From positions 372,001-436,000 of the forward strand of contig WNWL01000005.1 of the NCBI GenBank assembly GCA_009733745.1: a stretch of DNA of 64,000 nt. The letters run 5' to 3'. The DNA is from Oceanobacillus sp. HTM 045. Its GTDB lineage: Bacteria > Pseudomonadota > Alphaproteobacteria > Rhodobacterales > Rhodobacteraceae. How positions within the stretch are numbered: the stretch's first letter is position 1; each line of letters starts with the position of its first letter. This document shows, one piece after another, positions 35,072 through 44,130 of the stretch. The translations under genes were made by a program, and so were the position numbers. The notes beneath the pieces are model-generated. The model did not search any database, was not told the origin of the DNA, and saw only the letters and a program-made list of their open reading frames with translations.

Positions 35072-37492
35072 TCACGCCAGCCCCTTCACCCGTGCGTTGT
35101 CGGGATCGTAGAGGCACGCTTCCGCGACAGTCGCCTCGAAGCGCTGGCCGACGATGTCGATACCGACCACGGTGCCGGGCTCCGCGAGGCCGGGTTCTAT
35201 GAAACCCATCGCGATGTTCTTGCCCACCCGATGGCCCCACCCGGCGGAGGTGACGGTGCCGACCACGCGATTGCCGTCGTAAATGCTGTCCCCGCCATGT
35301 GCCGGCGCAAGATCGGTGTTGACGATCAGCGTGACGAATTTCCTGCGCGGCGGGCCTTGCAGTTGGGCCTGCAGGCCAGCCTTGCCGGGGAACTCGCGGT
35401 CCATGCGCAGGAAACGGTCCAGTGCCGACTCCACTGGGTTGAACTCGGTGATGAGGTCCGCCTTCCAGTGGAGGTAGCCCTTTTCGAGCCGCATCGACTC
35501 GGTCGCGTAGAGCCCGAACCGGCCCATTCCGAACGGCTGCCCGGCCTCGGTCAGCGTCCGGTAGGCGAGCCAGAGCTGCTCGTTCGGGACGTGCAGTTCC
35601 CAGGCCAGTTCCCCGGAGAAGCTGACCGACATGGCCACCGCCTCCGCGTGCCCGATCCGGCATTCGCGCACCGAAAGCCAGGGGAAGGCCGATGCCGACC
35701 AGTCCGTCCGCGGGCTCGCCGCGGCGAGGATGTCCCGCGACCGCGGCCCCGCCACAACGAGGATCGTGTGGGAATTCGTCAGCTTGGCGAGTTGCACGCC
35801 GTCGGGCTTTCGCTCCTCCAGCCACTCCCAGTCATGGCGCTCCGCTGCCGCTGCCGAACCCCACCAGAACCGGTCAGGCCCGAGCTTCGCCACCGTGGCC
35901 TCGCCGAGCACGTTCCCCATTTCCGTCAGGAAGTAGCCGAGCCCGACCTTCCCGACCCGCTTCGTGATCGGCCCGCAGAACAGCGAGGCGAGCCAGTCGC
36001 CGGCGCCCTCGCCGCTGATCTCGTATCGGTTGAAGCCCGAGACCTCCATGATCCCCGCCCGTTCCTGCACCGTCCGGACCTCTTCGGCGACGACATCCCT
36101 GGTCGGAGTGAAGCGGAACGAGTGCTCGTCCACGAAGTCCGGCGAGGGCTTGAAGAACAGCGCGCGTTCCCAGCCATTCACCACCCCGAACGCGGCCCCC
36201 TCGGCTTCCAGCACCGGGGTCAGCGGGGTCGTCTTTGCCAGCCGCCCCGCCGGGCGGTACTCGTGCGGCATGTGGAACCGGAACTCGTTCCGGTAGTCCT
36301 CGATGACCTTCAGTCTCGTGTACTCGAGGTTGGCGTAGCGGCTGAACCTGCGCGGATCGAGCCCCCAGGTGTCGTAGACCGCCTCGCCATGCACCATCTG
36401 CTGCGCGAGCAGCCAGCCATGCCCGCCGCCCTCGCCAAGCCCGGCCCGCAGGCCGGTGATGCACCAGGCATTTCGCCGACCCGGTATCCGCCCCACTAGC
36501 GGCACCCCGTCCGGCGTGTAGGTGATCGGGCCATTGACGATGGTGTGGATGCCGGTCTCGGTCAGGCAGGGCATCCGCTCGAACACGTTCTCCAGCACGT
36601 CGGTCACGCGGTCGACGTCGTTGGGGCAGAGCGCGTTGGTGAAGTCGGGGTCGATCCCCTCCATCCCCCAGGTCCTGCAATCCTGCTCGTAGAAGCCGAC
36701 AAGCAGGCCGTTCTTCTCCTGCCGGGAATAGAAGTCGTCCGTCGGGCAGCGGATCAGCGGTACGCGGAAGTCCAGCGTCTCGATCTCCGCGATCGGTTCC
36801 GTGAGGAAGTACTGGTGCTCCATCGACACCACGGGCAACTCGACGCCCATCATCGCGCCGATCTCGTTGCAGCGGTAGCCGCCCGCGTTGACGATGTGTT
36901 CGGCGACGATGTCGCCCTTGGCCGTGTGCACGATCCACTCGCCGCCCGGCGTCTGGGTCAGGCCCGTCACCGGGCAGTGGCGATAGACCTCGGCCCCGGC
37001 CTTGCGGGCGCGGCGGGCCAGCGCCTGGCAGAGCTGCGCCGGGTCGATATCGCCGTCGAGCGGATCCCAGAGCGCACCGAGAATGCCCTGCGTCTCGATC
37101 AGCGGGTGGCGTCGCTGGCATTCGGCCGCGTCGATGATCTCGAAGTCCACGCCCATGCCCTTCGCGAGCGAGACGAAGTGGTGATAGCCGTCAAGGTGGT
37201 CCTGCGTGGACGCGAGCCGGAGGCCGCCGGTCGCGTGGTGGTAGTTGATCGGGTACTCGGGGTCGTCGGCGAGTTCCCTGTAGAGTTCGATCGAGTGGGT
37301 CTTGAGCCCCACCATCGTCTGGTTGGCGCCGAAATTCGTGACCTGCGCGGCGGAGTGCCAGGTGGTGCCGGAGGTCAGTTCGTCCCGCTCCACCAGAACG
37401 ACATCCGTCCATCCCTCCTGCGTCAGGTGATAGAGCGCCGAGCACCCGCCGATGCCGCCGCCGATGACCACCACCCGCGCATGGGTCTTCAT
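35072..37492 (-). CDS. Dimethylglycine/sarcosine dehydrogenase-like flavoprotein with GcvT domain
   Basis: These enzymes demethylate N-methylated glycines and hand the one-carbon unit to tetrahydrofolate. The 806-residue protein has an N-terminal FAD fold (VVVIGGGIGGCSALYHL), and His46 in SGTTWHSA is the position that carries covalent FAD in dimethylglycine dehydrogenase. An FAO-type middle part follows (TPDGVPLVGRIPG, GEGGGHGWLLAQ). The C-terminal GcvT domain runs from about residue 430 (SGFNRYEISGEGA, KGYLHWKADLITEFNPVESA, TSAGWGHRVGKNIAMGFI). ATG 37492 starts the FAD fold. It is divergent from the MttB-like gene and upstream of the importer. The exact amine is unknown. Confidence 0.87.
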   Translation of the reverse strand: MKTHARVVVIGGGIGGCSALYHLTQEGWTDVVLVERDELTSGTTWHSAAQVTNFGANQTMVGLKTHSIELYRELADDPEYPINYHHATGGLRLASTQDHLDGYHHFVSLAKGMGVDFEIIDAAECQRRHPLIETQGILGALWDPLDGDIDPAQLCQALARRARKAGAEVYRHCPVTGLTQTPGGEWIVHTAKGDIVAEHIVNAGGYRCNEIGAMMGVELPVVSMEHQYFLTEPIAEIETLDFRVPLIRCPTDDFYSRQEKNGLLVGFYEQDCRTWGMEGIDPDFTNALCPNDVDRVTDVLENVFERMPCLTETGIHTIVNGPITYTPDGVPLVGRIPGRRNAWCITGLRAGLGEGGGHGWLLAQQMVHGEAVYDTWGLDPRRFSRYANLEYTRLKVIEDYRNEFRFHMPHEYRPAGRLAKTTPLTPVLEAEGAAFGVVNGWERALFFKPSPDFVDEHSFRFTPTRDVVAEEVRTVQERAGIMEVSGFNRYEISGEGAGDWLASLFCGPITKRVGKVGLGYFLTEMGNVLGEATVAKLGPDRFWWGSAAAAERHDWEWLEERKPDGVQLAKLTNSHTILVVAGPRSRDILAAASPRTDWSASAFPWLSVRECRIGHAEAVAMSVSFSGELAWELHVPNEQLWLAYRTLTEAGQPFGMGRFGLYATESMRLEKGYLHWKADLITEFNPVESALDRFLRMDREFPGKAGLQAQLQGPPRRKFVTLIVNTDLAPAHGGDSIYDGNRVVGTVTSAGWGHRVGKNIAMGFIEPGLAEPGTVVGIDIVGQRFEATVAEACLYDPDNARVKGLA

Positions 37493-37580
37493 TTCGCCTT
37501 CTCCGTCAGGGTCCGTTTGCCGGAACGGTGGGTGCTCTCCGATGCGCGGGTCAAGTGAACCGCCGGCGTTGCAGGAAAAG

Positions 37581-37624
37581 CGAAGGGCACCCTTCGGATT
37601 TCCTGCGCCTCTTCTGCGCCTCTT
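37581..37624. promoter_or_regulatory. Inverted repeat and tandem repeat in the MttB/dehydrogenase divergent promoter
   Basis: CGAAGGG-CA-CCCTTCG (37581-37596) is a perfect inverted repeat. It is followed by CTGCGCCTCTT twice in tandem (37603-37613 and 37614-37624). Both lie 57-100 bp before the MttB-like start and could be binding sites of the LysR protein encoded at 39.2 kb. Confidence 0.5.
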
Positions 37625-37680
37625 GCCCATGGCCTCCCGCGAGGCGGAGAGTCCGGCTGTCGGTCTCGATGGAGGCACAG

Positions 37681-39210
37681 ATGACCCGAGATGAACCGCG
37701 CGGTCTCCGCCGCGCCGGCCGCAAGGCGCGCGTCGCCAGCCGGGCCGCCGCCGTGCCGGAGGTAAATCCCTGCCCGCCGGGCCAGCGTGGCGGCCAGTAC
37801 CGCCCGCTGACAGATGCCGGCGTCCGGGCCATCTACGACACCGCCCTGCGCCTGCTCAACGAACTCGGCATGGGCGAGGCCCCGGCTGTCCTGGCGAACC
37901 GGTGCATCGAGAAGGGGGCATACCTCCGCGACGGGCGGCTCTGCTTTCCCCGCGCAATGGTCGAGGACATTGTCGCCGGGGCGGCGAAAAGTTTTGTCTT
38001 TCACGCCCGCGACCCGAACCGCAGCTTCGAGCTTGGCGGCGACAGGGTTCACTACGGCACAGGGGGCGCGGCGGTGCTGACGCTCGACCTCGACACAGGG
38101 CGCTACCGCCCCTCGACGCTGCGCGACCTTTATGATTTCACCCGGCTTCAGGACACGCTCGCCAACGTGAGCTGGTTCACCCGCTGCTGTGTCGCGACCG
38201 ATCTGCCGGACAATTTCGATCTCGACGTCAACACGGCCTACGCGCTGCTCCTCGGCACCACCAAGCCCGTTGCGACCTCCTTCACCGTCGCGGCCCATGT
38301 CGATCCGATCGTGGACATGTTCGACATCGCGCTGGGCGGCGAGGGCCGCTTCCGGGAGACACCTTTCTGCAAGGCGCATATCTCTCCGGTCATCTCGCCC
38401 ATGCGCTACGGCGAGGACGCGGTCGAGGTGACGCTGGCCTGCATGAAGCGCGGCGTCCCGCTGTCCTGCATCACGGCAGCGCAATCGGGCGCGACGGCCC
38501 CGGCGACGCCGGCCGGATTCCTCGCACAATCGCTGGCCGAGACGCTGGCCTCGCTGGTCATGGTCAACGTGTTCGAGCCCGGCTACCCGATGATCTTCTC
38601 GAACTGGCCGCTGGTCATCGACCTGCGCACCGGCGCCTTCGCCGGGGGAGGGGGCGAGATCAGCGTCATGAACGCCGCGTCCGCGCAAGTGTCGAACTTC
38701 CTCGGCCTGCCGTCAGGTGTCGCCTGCTCGATGTCCGATGCCAAGGCGGTGGACGCACAGATGGGTTCCGAGAAGGCCATGTCCGCGCTCGCGGCGGGGC
38801 TGGCCGGGGCCAACATGATCTACGAGTCGTCGGGCATGATGGCGTCGCTGCTGGGCGCGTCCTTCGAGGCGTTCGTCCTCGATGACGAGATGCTGGGCCA
38901 TGTCTACCGTGCGATCCGCGGCATCGAGGTCGACGAGGAAACCCTCGGCTACGGCGCGATCCGCGAGGCGGTGCTGGGGGAGGGGCATTTCCTCGGCGGC
39001 GCGCATACCCTCGCGGCGATGCAGCGGGACTATTTCTACCCGGCACTCGCCGACCGCGACGCACCGGTGACGTGGGACGAAAAGGGCGCCCCCGACATCC
39101 GGGCGCGCGCCCGCGAGAAGGCCCGCGAGATCCTCGCCAGCCATCACCCGGACTACCTGTCCGCCACTGCCGACCGGGCCATTCGGGAACGCTTCAACAT
39201 CCTGCTCTGA
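37681..39210 (+). CDS. MttB-superfamily (non-pyrrolysine) methyltransferase
   Basis: MttB-type proteins remove a methyl group from quaternary or tertiary amines and pass it to a corrinoid protein. The 509-residue sequence covers the family barrel (DVNTAYALLLGTTKPVATSF, CITAAQSGATAPATPAGFLAQ, GEISVMNAASAQVSNFLGLP, GLAGANMIYESSGMMASLLG). It contains no in-frame amber codon, so it belongs with MtgB/MtpB-type betaine demethylases. The start at 37681 has GGAGG 5 bp upstream. No corrinoid protein or RamA activator is within the window, so the acceptor is open. It is divergent from the flavin dehydrogenase. Confidence 0.85.
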   Translation: MTRDEPRGLRRAGRKARVASRAAAVPEVNPCPPGQRGGQYRPLTDAGVRAIYDTALRLLNELGMGEAPAVLANRCIEKGAYLRDGRLCFPRAMVEDIVAGAAKSFVFHARDPNRSFELGGDRVHYGTGGAAVLTLDLDTGRYRPSTLRDLYDFTRLQDTLANVSWFTRCCVATDLPDNFDLDVNTAYALLLGTTKPVATSFTVAAHVDPIVDMFDIALGGEGRFRETPFCKAHISPVISPMRYGEDAVEVTLACMKRGVPLSCITAAQSGATAPATPAGFLAQSLAETLASLVMVNVFEPGYPMIFSNWPLVIDLRTGAFAGGGGEISVMNAASAQVSNFLGLPSGVACSMSDAKAVDAQMGSEKAMSALAAGLAGANMIYESSGMMASLLGASFEAFVLDDEMLGHVYRAIRGIEVDEETLGYGAIREAVLGEGHFLGGAHTLAAMQRDYFYPALADRDAPVTWDEKGAPDIRARAREKAREILASHHPDYLSATADRAIRERFNILL

Positions 39211-39232
39211 AGCGGCGAAGGGCGAAGGCCTG

Positions 39233-40267
39233 TCAGGTCTTCACCACCCTCAGCCGGTCGTCGCCGCCCGGCCCGACCGGGTTGCCGTCTCCATCGATCA
39301 CGGCGAGCGCGCCGTCCAGCCACGGCATCAGCGCGCGGAGCTCCGGCAGGATGTCACGCTCCAGGAGGCTCCGCGCCTCGCCCGCGATCCGCCCGGGCAG
39401 GCTGCCGAGCACGTCGCGGCGGGCGAACAGCGACACGCTGCGCGACATTCCCCGGAACGGCAGCGGGTGCACCTCCACCCTCGGATGGAACCGGGGCGCG
39501 CGGGCGAACCCGAGCGGGGTGGCGATGGCCCACCCGCGCGCCCGCTCGACCATCGCCATGATCGCGTGGTTGTTGTCGAACCGGTACCGCTGTGGCGGGG
39601 CGAGGCGCAGGCGGCGGAGGTGCGTCTCGATCTGCCGCCCCATGAACTGGTCGTCGGTGTAACGCACCATCGGCGCCGCCATCAGCCGTTCGACCACGTC
39701 GCCTGCGCCGTCGAGAAGGCCCCGAGCGGTGATCAGCACATAAGGATCGCGCAGGAGCGGGTGGCGTTCGATCCAGTCATGGGCGTAGTCGGTCTCCGCC
39801 ACGATCACCATGTCGACCACCCGCTGTTCCAGCGCGACGATGTTCTGGTGGCTGGGGCCGGAACGCCCGACCACCGTGGTCGCCGGGCTGCGGGCGCTGA
39901 TCGCCGCGGCGAGGGCCGGCGTCAGGTCGGCATCGAAATCCTCGATGGCGGCGAAGCGCAGTTCGGGGATCGCGATGTGCTCCAGGTCGGCAAGTTCGGC
40001 CCGCGCCCGTGTCGCCTCGTCGAGGATCGCCAGCGCCCGGCGCTGGAACAGGAACCCCGCGGGCGTGAGCGCCAGCGGCCGCGCCGTTCGGTCGACCAGC
40101 GTCGCGCCAAGCGACGCCTCGAGGTTGCTGACCTGCTGGCTCACGGAGGAGGGACTCGCGCCCAGCCGGCGGGCGCCGCCGCTGATCGAGCCTTCATCGA
40201 TCACGGCAATGAACACTTCGACCGCGCGAAGTGTCAGCCGCCCGGCGCCGTCGCCATCACTGGACAT
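39233..40267 (-). CDS. LysR-family transcriptional regulator
   Basis: The 344-residue protein has an N-terminal helix-turn-helix (VEVFIAVIDEGSISGGARRL, ASPSSVSQQVSNLEASLGA) and an effector domain. ATG 40267 follows GAGGA and begins a short Gly/Asp-rich leader before the DNA-binding domain. It converges on the MttB-like gene with a 22-bp gap and is its likely regulator. Confidence 0.87.
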   Translation of the reverse strand: MSSDGDGAGRLTLRAVEVFIAVIDEGSISGGARRLGASPSSVSQQVSNLEASLGATLVDRTARPLALTPAGFLFQRRALAILDEATRARAELADLEHIAIPELRFAAIEDFDADLTPALAAAISARSPATTVVGRSGPSHQNIVALEQRVVDMVIVAETDYAHDWIERHPLLRDPYVLITARGLLDGAGDVVERLMAAPMVRYTDDQFMGRQIETHLRRLRLAPPQRYRFDNNHAIMAMVERARGWAIATPLGFARAPRFHPRVEVHPLPFRGMSRSVSLFARRDVLGSLPGRIAGEARSLLERDILPELRALMPWLDGALAVIDGDGNPVGPGGDDRLRVVKT

Positions 40268-40301
40268 CCCCGATCCTCCTGGCCGGAACCGTCTGGTCCG
40301 G

Positions 40302-41522
40302 CTACCGCGCCTCCTCCGGCGCCTTGCCCGATCCGGCAATCTCGCCAAGGCAGTCGCCGACGATTGCACCGATCAGGCGGCAGTCGGCCTCGCTGAAGGT
40401 CAGCGGAACCCGCATGTCGAACAGCCGCGACAGCACCCTGTCCGTCCGCGGCAGTGCCTGCTCGGTGACATAGCGCCAGCTCACATGCCGCGAAGTATAG
40501 CCGTGGGGCTCGTGCGAGCCGAACCATTTCAGTTCGACCCCGCGGGACGCAGCGAGCGCGACGAATACCGGTACGTGATCGTCCGTCAGGTTAGGCGCAC
40601 GGAACTGGATAGAACTACCGACATGGGTTTCCTCGTTCGGGATCGCGCGCAGGATCAGCCCCGGCACCTTGCGCAACTCCGCCTCCAGCACTCCGTAAAG
40701 CGTCTGCCACGCCTCGCAGTCGGCGGCGAGTTGCGCCAGTTGCGGGCGCAGGATCGCGGCACGCAGGTTGTCCATCCGGCTCGAACAGTTCGGGCTGTCG
40801 AGCCGCGCGTCGGCGAACGCGTCTGCACCCGGCGCCGCGATGTGCCGGTCGTAAAGCATGTAGCTCCCCGAGCGGATGATCGCGCGGGCCATCACCCCGG
40901 CATCACCAGTCGTGACGAAGCCGCCCTCGCCGGAATTCAGGTGCTTGTATGTCTGGGTCGAGAAGCAGGCGACCTTCCCGAAGGTGCCGGATTTCCGCCC
41001 CTTCCACGCCGCGCCCATCGTGTGGGCGCAGTCCTCGATCATCGTGATCCCCGCGCGGTCGCAAAGGGCCGTGATGGCCTCCATGTCCGCGAGGTGGCCG
41101 CGCATGTGGCTGAGGAGCAGGTGTTTCGCGCCGCTCGCCTCCGCCTTCGCGGCGAGGTCATCGATGTCGATGACCAGCTCCCCGGTGGTCTCGACCAGGA
41201 CCGGCACGCCACCCGCCTGGTGGATGGCCCCGGGCACAGGCGAGAGCGTGAAAGCATTGGTGAGCACCTTCGCCCCGCGCGGCAGTTCCACCGCCCCGAG
41301 CGCGATCTGCATGGCGGTTCCGCCCGAGGTCGTCGCGAGGCAATAGGGCACGCCGAGCCAGGCGGCGAAGTCCTGCTCCAGGAGGGCCGCCTCCGACACC
41401 TCGCCGGGTAATACGTTGTAGCGGTGCAGCCGGCCGCTCCGCATCACGCGGACCGCGGCCTCGATCCCGGCCTCGGGGATCGGCCGCTGTTGCGTGAACA
41501 CCCCGCCGAAGGTCTTGGCCAT
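40302..41522 (-). CDS. DegT/DnrJ/EryC1/StrS-family PLP enzyme
   Basis: The 406-residue protein is a fold-type I PLP aminotransferase-like enzyme. Features are TSGGTAMQIALGAVEL, MIEDCAHTMGAAWKGR with the ring-stacking Asp, and STQTYKHLNSGEGG with the PLP lysine at 193. The family usually aminates keto-sugars, but no sugar-nucleotide genes are near. In this setting an amine or amino-acid substrate is as likely. It ends 35 bp before the LysR gene and may be in the same transcript. Confidence 0.85.
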   Translation of the reverse strand: MAKTFGGVFTQQRPIPEAGIEAAVRVMRSGRLHRYNVLPGEVSEAALLEQDFAAWLGVPYCLATTSGGTAMQIALGAVELPRGAKVLTNAFTLSPVPGAIHQAGGVPVLVETTGELVIDIDDLAAKAEASGAKHLLLSHMRGHLADMEAITALCDRAGITMIEDCAHTMGAAWKGRKSGTFGKVACFSTQTYKHLNSGEGGFVTTGDAGVMARAIIRSGSYMLYDRHIAAPGADAFADARLDSPNCSSRMDNLRAAILRPQLAQLAADCEAWQTLYGVLEAELRKVPGLILRAIPNEETHVGSSIQFRAPNLTDDHVPVFVALAASRGVELKWFGSHEPHGYTSRHVSWRYVTEQALPRTDRVLSRLFDMRVPLTFSEADCRLIGAIVGDCLGEIAGSGKAPEEAR

Positions 41523-41679
41523 GCGACTCCCCGATCCAGCCTGAACGGTCAACGGTAAGGATCGCGGGAGGCGGCACAAGCGGGCGGAGACGAAACGGGG
41601 TTTCGGATCTTCCGAAAGTCCGGCGGCGAACCGGGCCGTGGCGCGCTCCGCCCGGCCCGGCCCGGTTCAGGACCCGGTG

Positions 41680-42534
41680 TCAGGTTGCGGCGGCTATGCC
41701 GGCCTGGTTGTCGTAGATCGAGTCTGCGCCCTGCTGGCGGGGCACCGGGATGCGCATCGGCACCGCCTCGGCGCGGGGCGCGCGGGTCGGGGCGCCGCGC
41801 AGGATCCGGCTGTCGTACTCGCTGATGTCGTACTCGGCGAAAACCGGGAAGGCATCGACCGCCGAATACGCGTAGAGCAGCAGCGGGCGCTCGCGGCCGG
41901 ACACGTTGTCGGACGAGGCGTGGAGCGTTCGGACGTGGTGGATCGAGATCGACCCGGCCGGGGCCGTGAGACTGACCGCCTTGTCCAGTTCGCCGGACAG
42001 AGCCGCCTCAGGGATGCCGCCGACGAAGAGGTCGTTGATGTGGTGGTCGTAGACCGGCCCCCTGTGAGAGCCGGGGATCACCATCAGCGGGCCGTTCTCG
42101 GGCGTGCAGTCTTCGATCATCACGCCGACGGCGAGCAGGTCGTCGTTTGTGTGCGGATAGAACGCCCAGTCCTGGTGCCAATCGATCTTCGCGCTGCCGC
42201 CGGCGGGTTTGAAGTTGAGCTTGGAATGGTCGAACCGCGCGGTGCCGCCCATCAGGGGGGCGACGGTGTCGACGATGGCGTCGGAGCGCATCAGCACGTC
42301 GAACTCGGCATGCTGCGCGACCGGGTTCTTCAGCCGGCGGAGCTTCGGCGTCTCGGCGGAATGGCCGGGGCCGACATCAAAGGTGGCGTCGCTGCGGCTG
42401 ACCAATCTCGAGCGTTCCCTGAAGTCGGCGATCAGCATCCTGAGCCGCGCGAGCGTCGGCGCGTCGACGACGTCGTGGACCACGAGGTAGCCGTCCCGGT
42501 CGTAGGCGGCCTTCTGTTCGGCGGTGAGGGTCAT
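41680..42534 (-). CDS. Phytanoyl-CoA dioxygenase-like Fe(II)/2-oxoglutarate oxygenase
   Basis: The 284-residue protein has the PhyH-family metal triad: His120 and Asp122 in DWHQDWAF and probable His205 in VRTLHASSDN, with an Arg in GRERPLLLYAYS for 2-oxoglutarate. Related bacterial enzymes hydroxylate ectoine, betaines and small amino compounds. There is no marker for a specific substrate. It lies 157 bp upstream of the DegT-type gene in the same direction. Confidence 0.85.
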   Translation of the reverse strand: MTLTAEQKAAYDRDGYLVVHDVVDAPTLARLRMLIADFRERSRLVSRSDATFDVGPGHSAETPKLRRLKNPVAQHAEFDVLMRSDAIVDTVAPLMGGTARFDHSKLNFKPAGGSAKIDWHQDWAFYPHTNDDLLAVGVMIEDCTPENGPLMVIPGSHRGPVYDHHINDLFVGGIPEAALSGELDKAVSLTAPAGSISIHHVRTLHASSDNVSGRERPLLLYAYSAVDAFPVFAEYDISEYDSRILRGAPTRAPRAEAVPMRIPVPRQQGADSIYDNQAGIAAAT

Positions 42535-42627
42535 GGCGCTCTCCCAAAGACTGTTCTGCCGCCGATCATGGCGCGCGGGATTGGCCGCGAATATCGGATT
42601 TCGGTCTCGGATGTCGGAAACCGGACA

Positions 42628-43590
42628 TCACAGAACCCGGCCGCGTTCCCGGCGGGGCGGGACTCCGTATCGCTGCCGGTAGGCGCTGGCAAAGGCGGAA
42701 GCGGAGCCGAAGCCGCAAAGCCCTGCGACCTCCTGCAGCGGCAGGTCGGTCTGCGAAACCAGCGCCCGGGCGCGGGCAAGGCGGAGCAGGAGGTAGTACG
42801 CCTTGGGCGCGACGTTCAGCGTGCCGTGGAACAGGCGGCGAAGCTGGCGCTCGCCGAGCCCGGCCTGCGCGGCGATCTCGGCGAGGGGCAGGGGAGCCTC
42901 AAGGTTCGCTTCCATCAGCGCAATGGCGCGGGCAAGGCGGGCGGGCACCGGCTGCGCGCCGACCGAGGGGGCGTGCTTCTGCAACTCGCCCGCCTCGCGC
43001 ACCCGGTCGAGCAGGAAGGCGGCAGAAACCGAGGCGGCGACCTCGCGGCCGAGATCGGCAGCGATCAGGTGCAGGCAGAGGTCGATCGAGGAGGTCGCGC
43101 CGCCGCAGGTCAGGCGGTTGCGGTCGATCTCGTAGATCCGGCCGGTGAGCTCGGCCTCAGGGAATTCCTCGGCGAAGGCGTCGGCCTGCTCCCAGTAGAT
43201 CGTGCACTGGTAGCCGTCCAGCAGCCCGGCGCGGGCCAGCAGGTCGGTGCCGGTGGAGATTGCCGCCATCACCGCGCCGCGCCGCTCCACCCGCCGGAGC
43301 CAGGCGCCGATGGCCTTCGTGTAGCGCTCCTGCGGGCCGTTGCCGGCGCAGACGAAGACCAGATCGGGCCTGTCGTCGGGGCCGGTCACGCCCTCGGGGG
43401 CGACGGTGATGCCGATGGAGGCAGTGACCGCCGCGCCGGTCGGCGCGGCGATTCGGGTGCGGTAGAAGGCGCGGCCCGAGACCTCGTTGGCGATGCGGAA
43501 GGCGGAGAGCGCGCAGAGGAAGCCGACCATCGAGAAGTTCTCGACCAGCAGGAAGTCGATCTGCCGCCCCTCCGGCGCGGGGTGGGTCAT
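42628..43590 (-). CDS. GlxA-family transcriptional regulator (DJ-1/PfpI plus AraC)
   Basis: The 320-residue protein joins an N-terminal DJ-1/PfpI-like domain (IDFLLVENFSMVGFLCALSA, VMAAISTGTDLLARAGLLDG) to a C-terminal AraC domain (PLPLAEIAAQAGLGERQLRRLF, LPLQEVAGLCGFGSASAFASAY). Relatives (GbdR, CdhR, ArgR types) respond to betaines or basic amino acids. It is 93 bp upstream of the PhyH-like gene on the same strand, its probable target. Confidence 0.88.
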   Translation of the reverse strand: MTHPAPEGRQIDFLLVENFSMVGFLCALSAFRIANEVSGRAFYRTRIAAPTGAAVTASIGITVAPEGVTGPDDRPDLVFVCAGNGPQERYTKAIGAWLRRVERRGAVMAAISTGTDLLARAGLLDGYQCTIYWEQADAFAEEFPEAELTGRIYEIDRNRLTCGGATSSIDLCLHLIAADLGREVAASVSAAFLLDRVREAGELQKHAPSVGAQPVPARLARAIALMEANLEAPLPLAEIAAQAGLGERQLRRLFHGTLNVAPKAYYLLLRLARARALVSQTDLPLQEVAGLCGFGSASAFASAYRQRYGVPPRRERGRVL

Positions 43591-43624
43591 GGCTGGCCCT
43601 CGCGCGAGGCCGGCGGCAAGGCGC

Positions 43625-44008
43625 TCAGGCGTCCTCGGTGGCGGGTTCCACCGGCTCCGGCAGGCTCTCGGTCCACTTGCGGAGCTCGTCGAGGAAGCCG
43701 AGGGCGGTGCGCCCGAAATCGGTGATCTCGTACTGGACGGAGACGGGGGCGGTGCCCATCACCTGCCGGGTGGCGAGGCCCTGCGCTTCGAGCTGGCGCA
43801 GGCGTTCGGTGATCATCTTCTTGCTGGCGCCGCCGACCATCCGGGCGAGGTCGTTGAAGCGCACCGGGCCGTCCTTCAGGTGCCACAGGATCGAGCCGGT
43901 CCACTTCCCGCCGATGATCCGCATGCCGCGCTCGATCGGGCACGGTTCCATGCAGGCTTCGAGAACCTGGCGCCTGCCCCTGCTGTCTTCCTCAACCCGC
44001 GCACGCAT
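43625..44008 (-). CDS. HxlR-family transcriptional regulator
   Basis: The 127-residue winged-helix protein has the HxlR layout: CPIERGMRIIGGKWTGSILW, PVRFNDLARMVGGASKKMIT and VQYEITDFGRTALGFL, with an N-terminal Cys that could be redox- or electrophile-sensitive. ATG 44008 is preceded by GGGAG; a TTG at 44026 would add six residues. It is divergent from the quinone-reductase-like gene, its likely target. Confidence 0.9.
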   Translation of the reverse strand: MRARVEEDSRGRRQVLEACMEPCPIERGMRIIGGKWTGSILWHLKDGPVRFNDLARMVGGASKKMITERLRQLEAQGLATRQVMGTAPVSVQYEITDFGRTALGFLDELRKWTESLPEPVEPATEDA

Positions 44009-44026
44009 CCGCTGCTCCCGATTCAA

Positions 44027-44061
44027 GGTTACGAAAAGTATACTGGTTGTTTTTGGTAGCC
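44027..44061. promoter_or_regulatory. Candidate HxlR operator between divergent genes
   Basis: AGTATACT (44037-44044) is a perfect 8-bp palindrome inside an AT-rich patch, flanked by GGTTAC (44027-44032) and GTAGCC (44056-44061), which are nearly inverted copies. The position suits a regulator of both genes. Confidence 0.45.
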
Positions 44062-44130
44062 ATAGTTCTCAACTTCGGCGCCGACCCACCCCGAGTCAAG
44101 CGGCTCGGCAGACGAAACGGAGGAGCGGAC

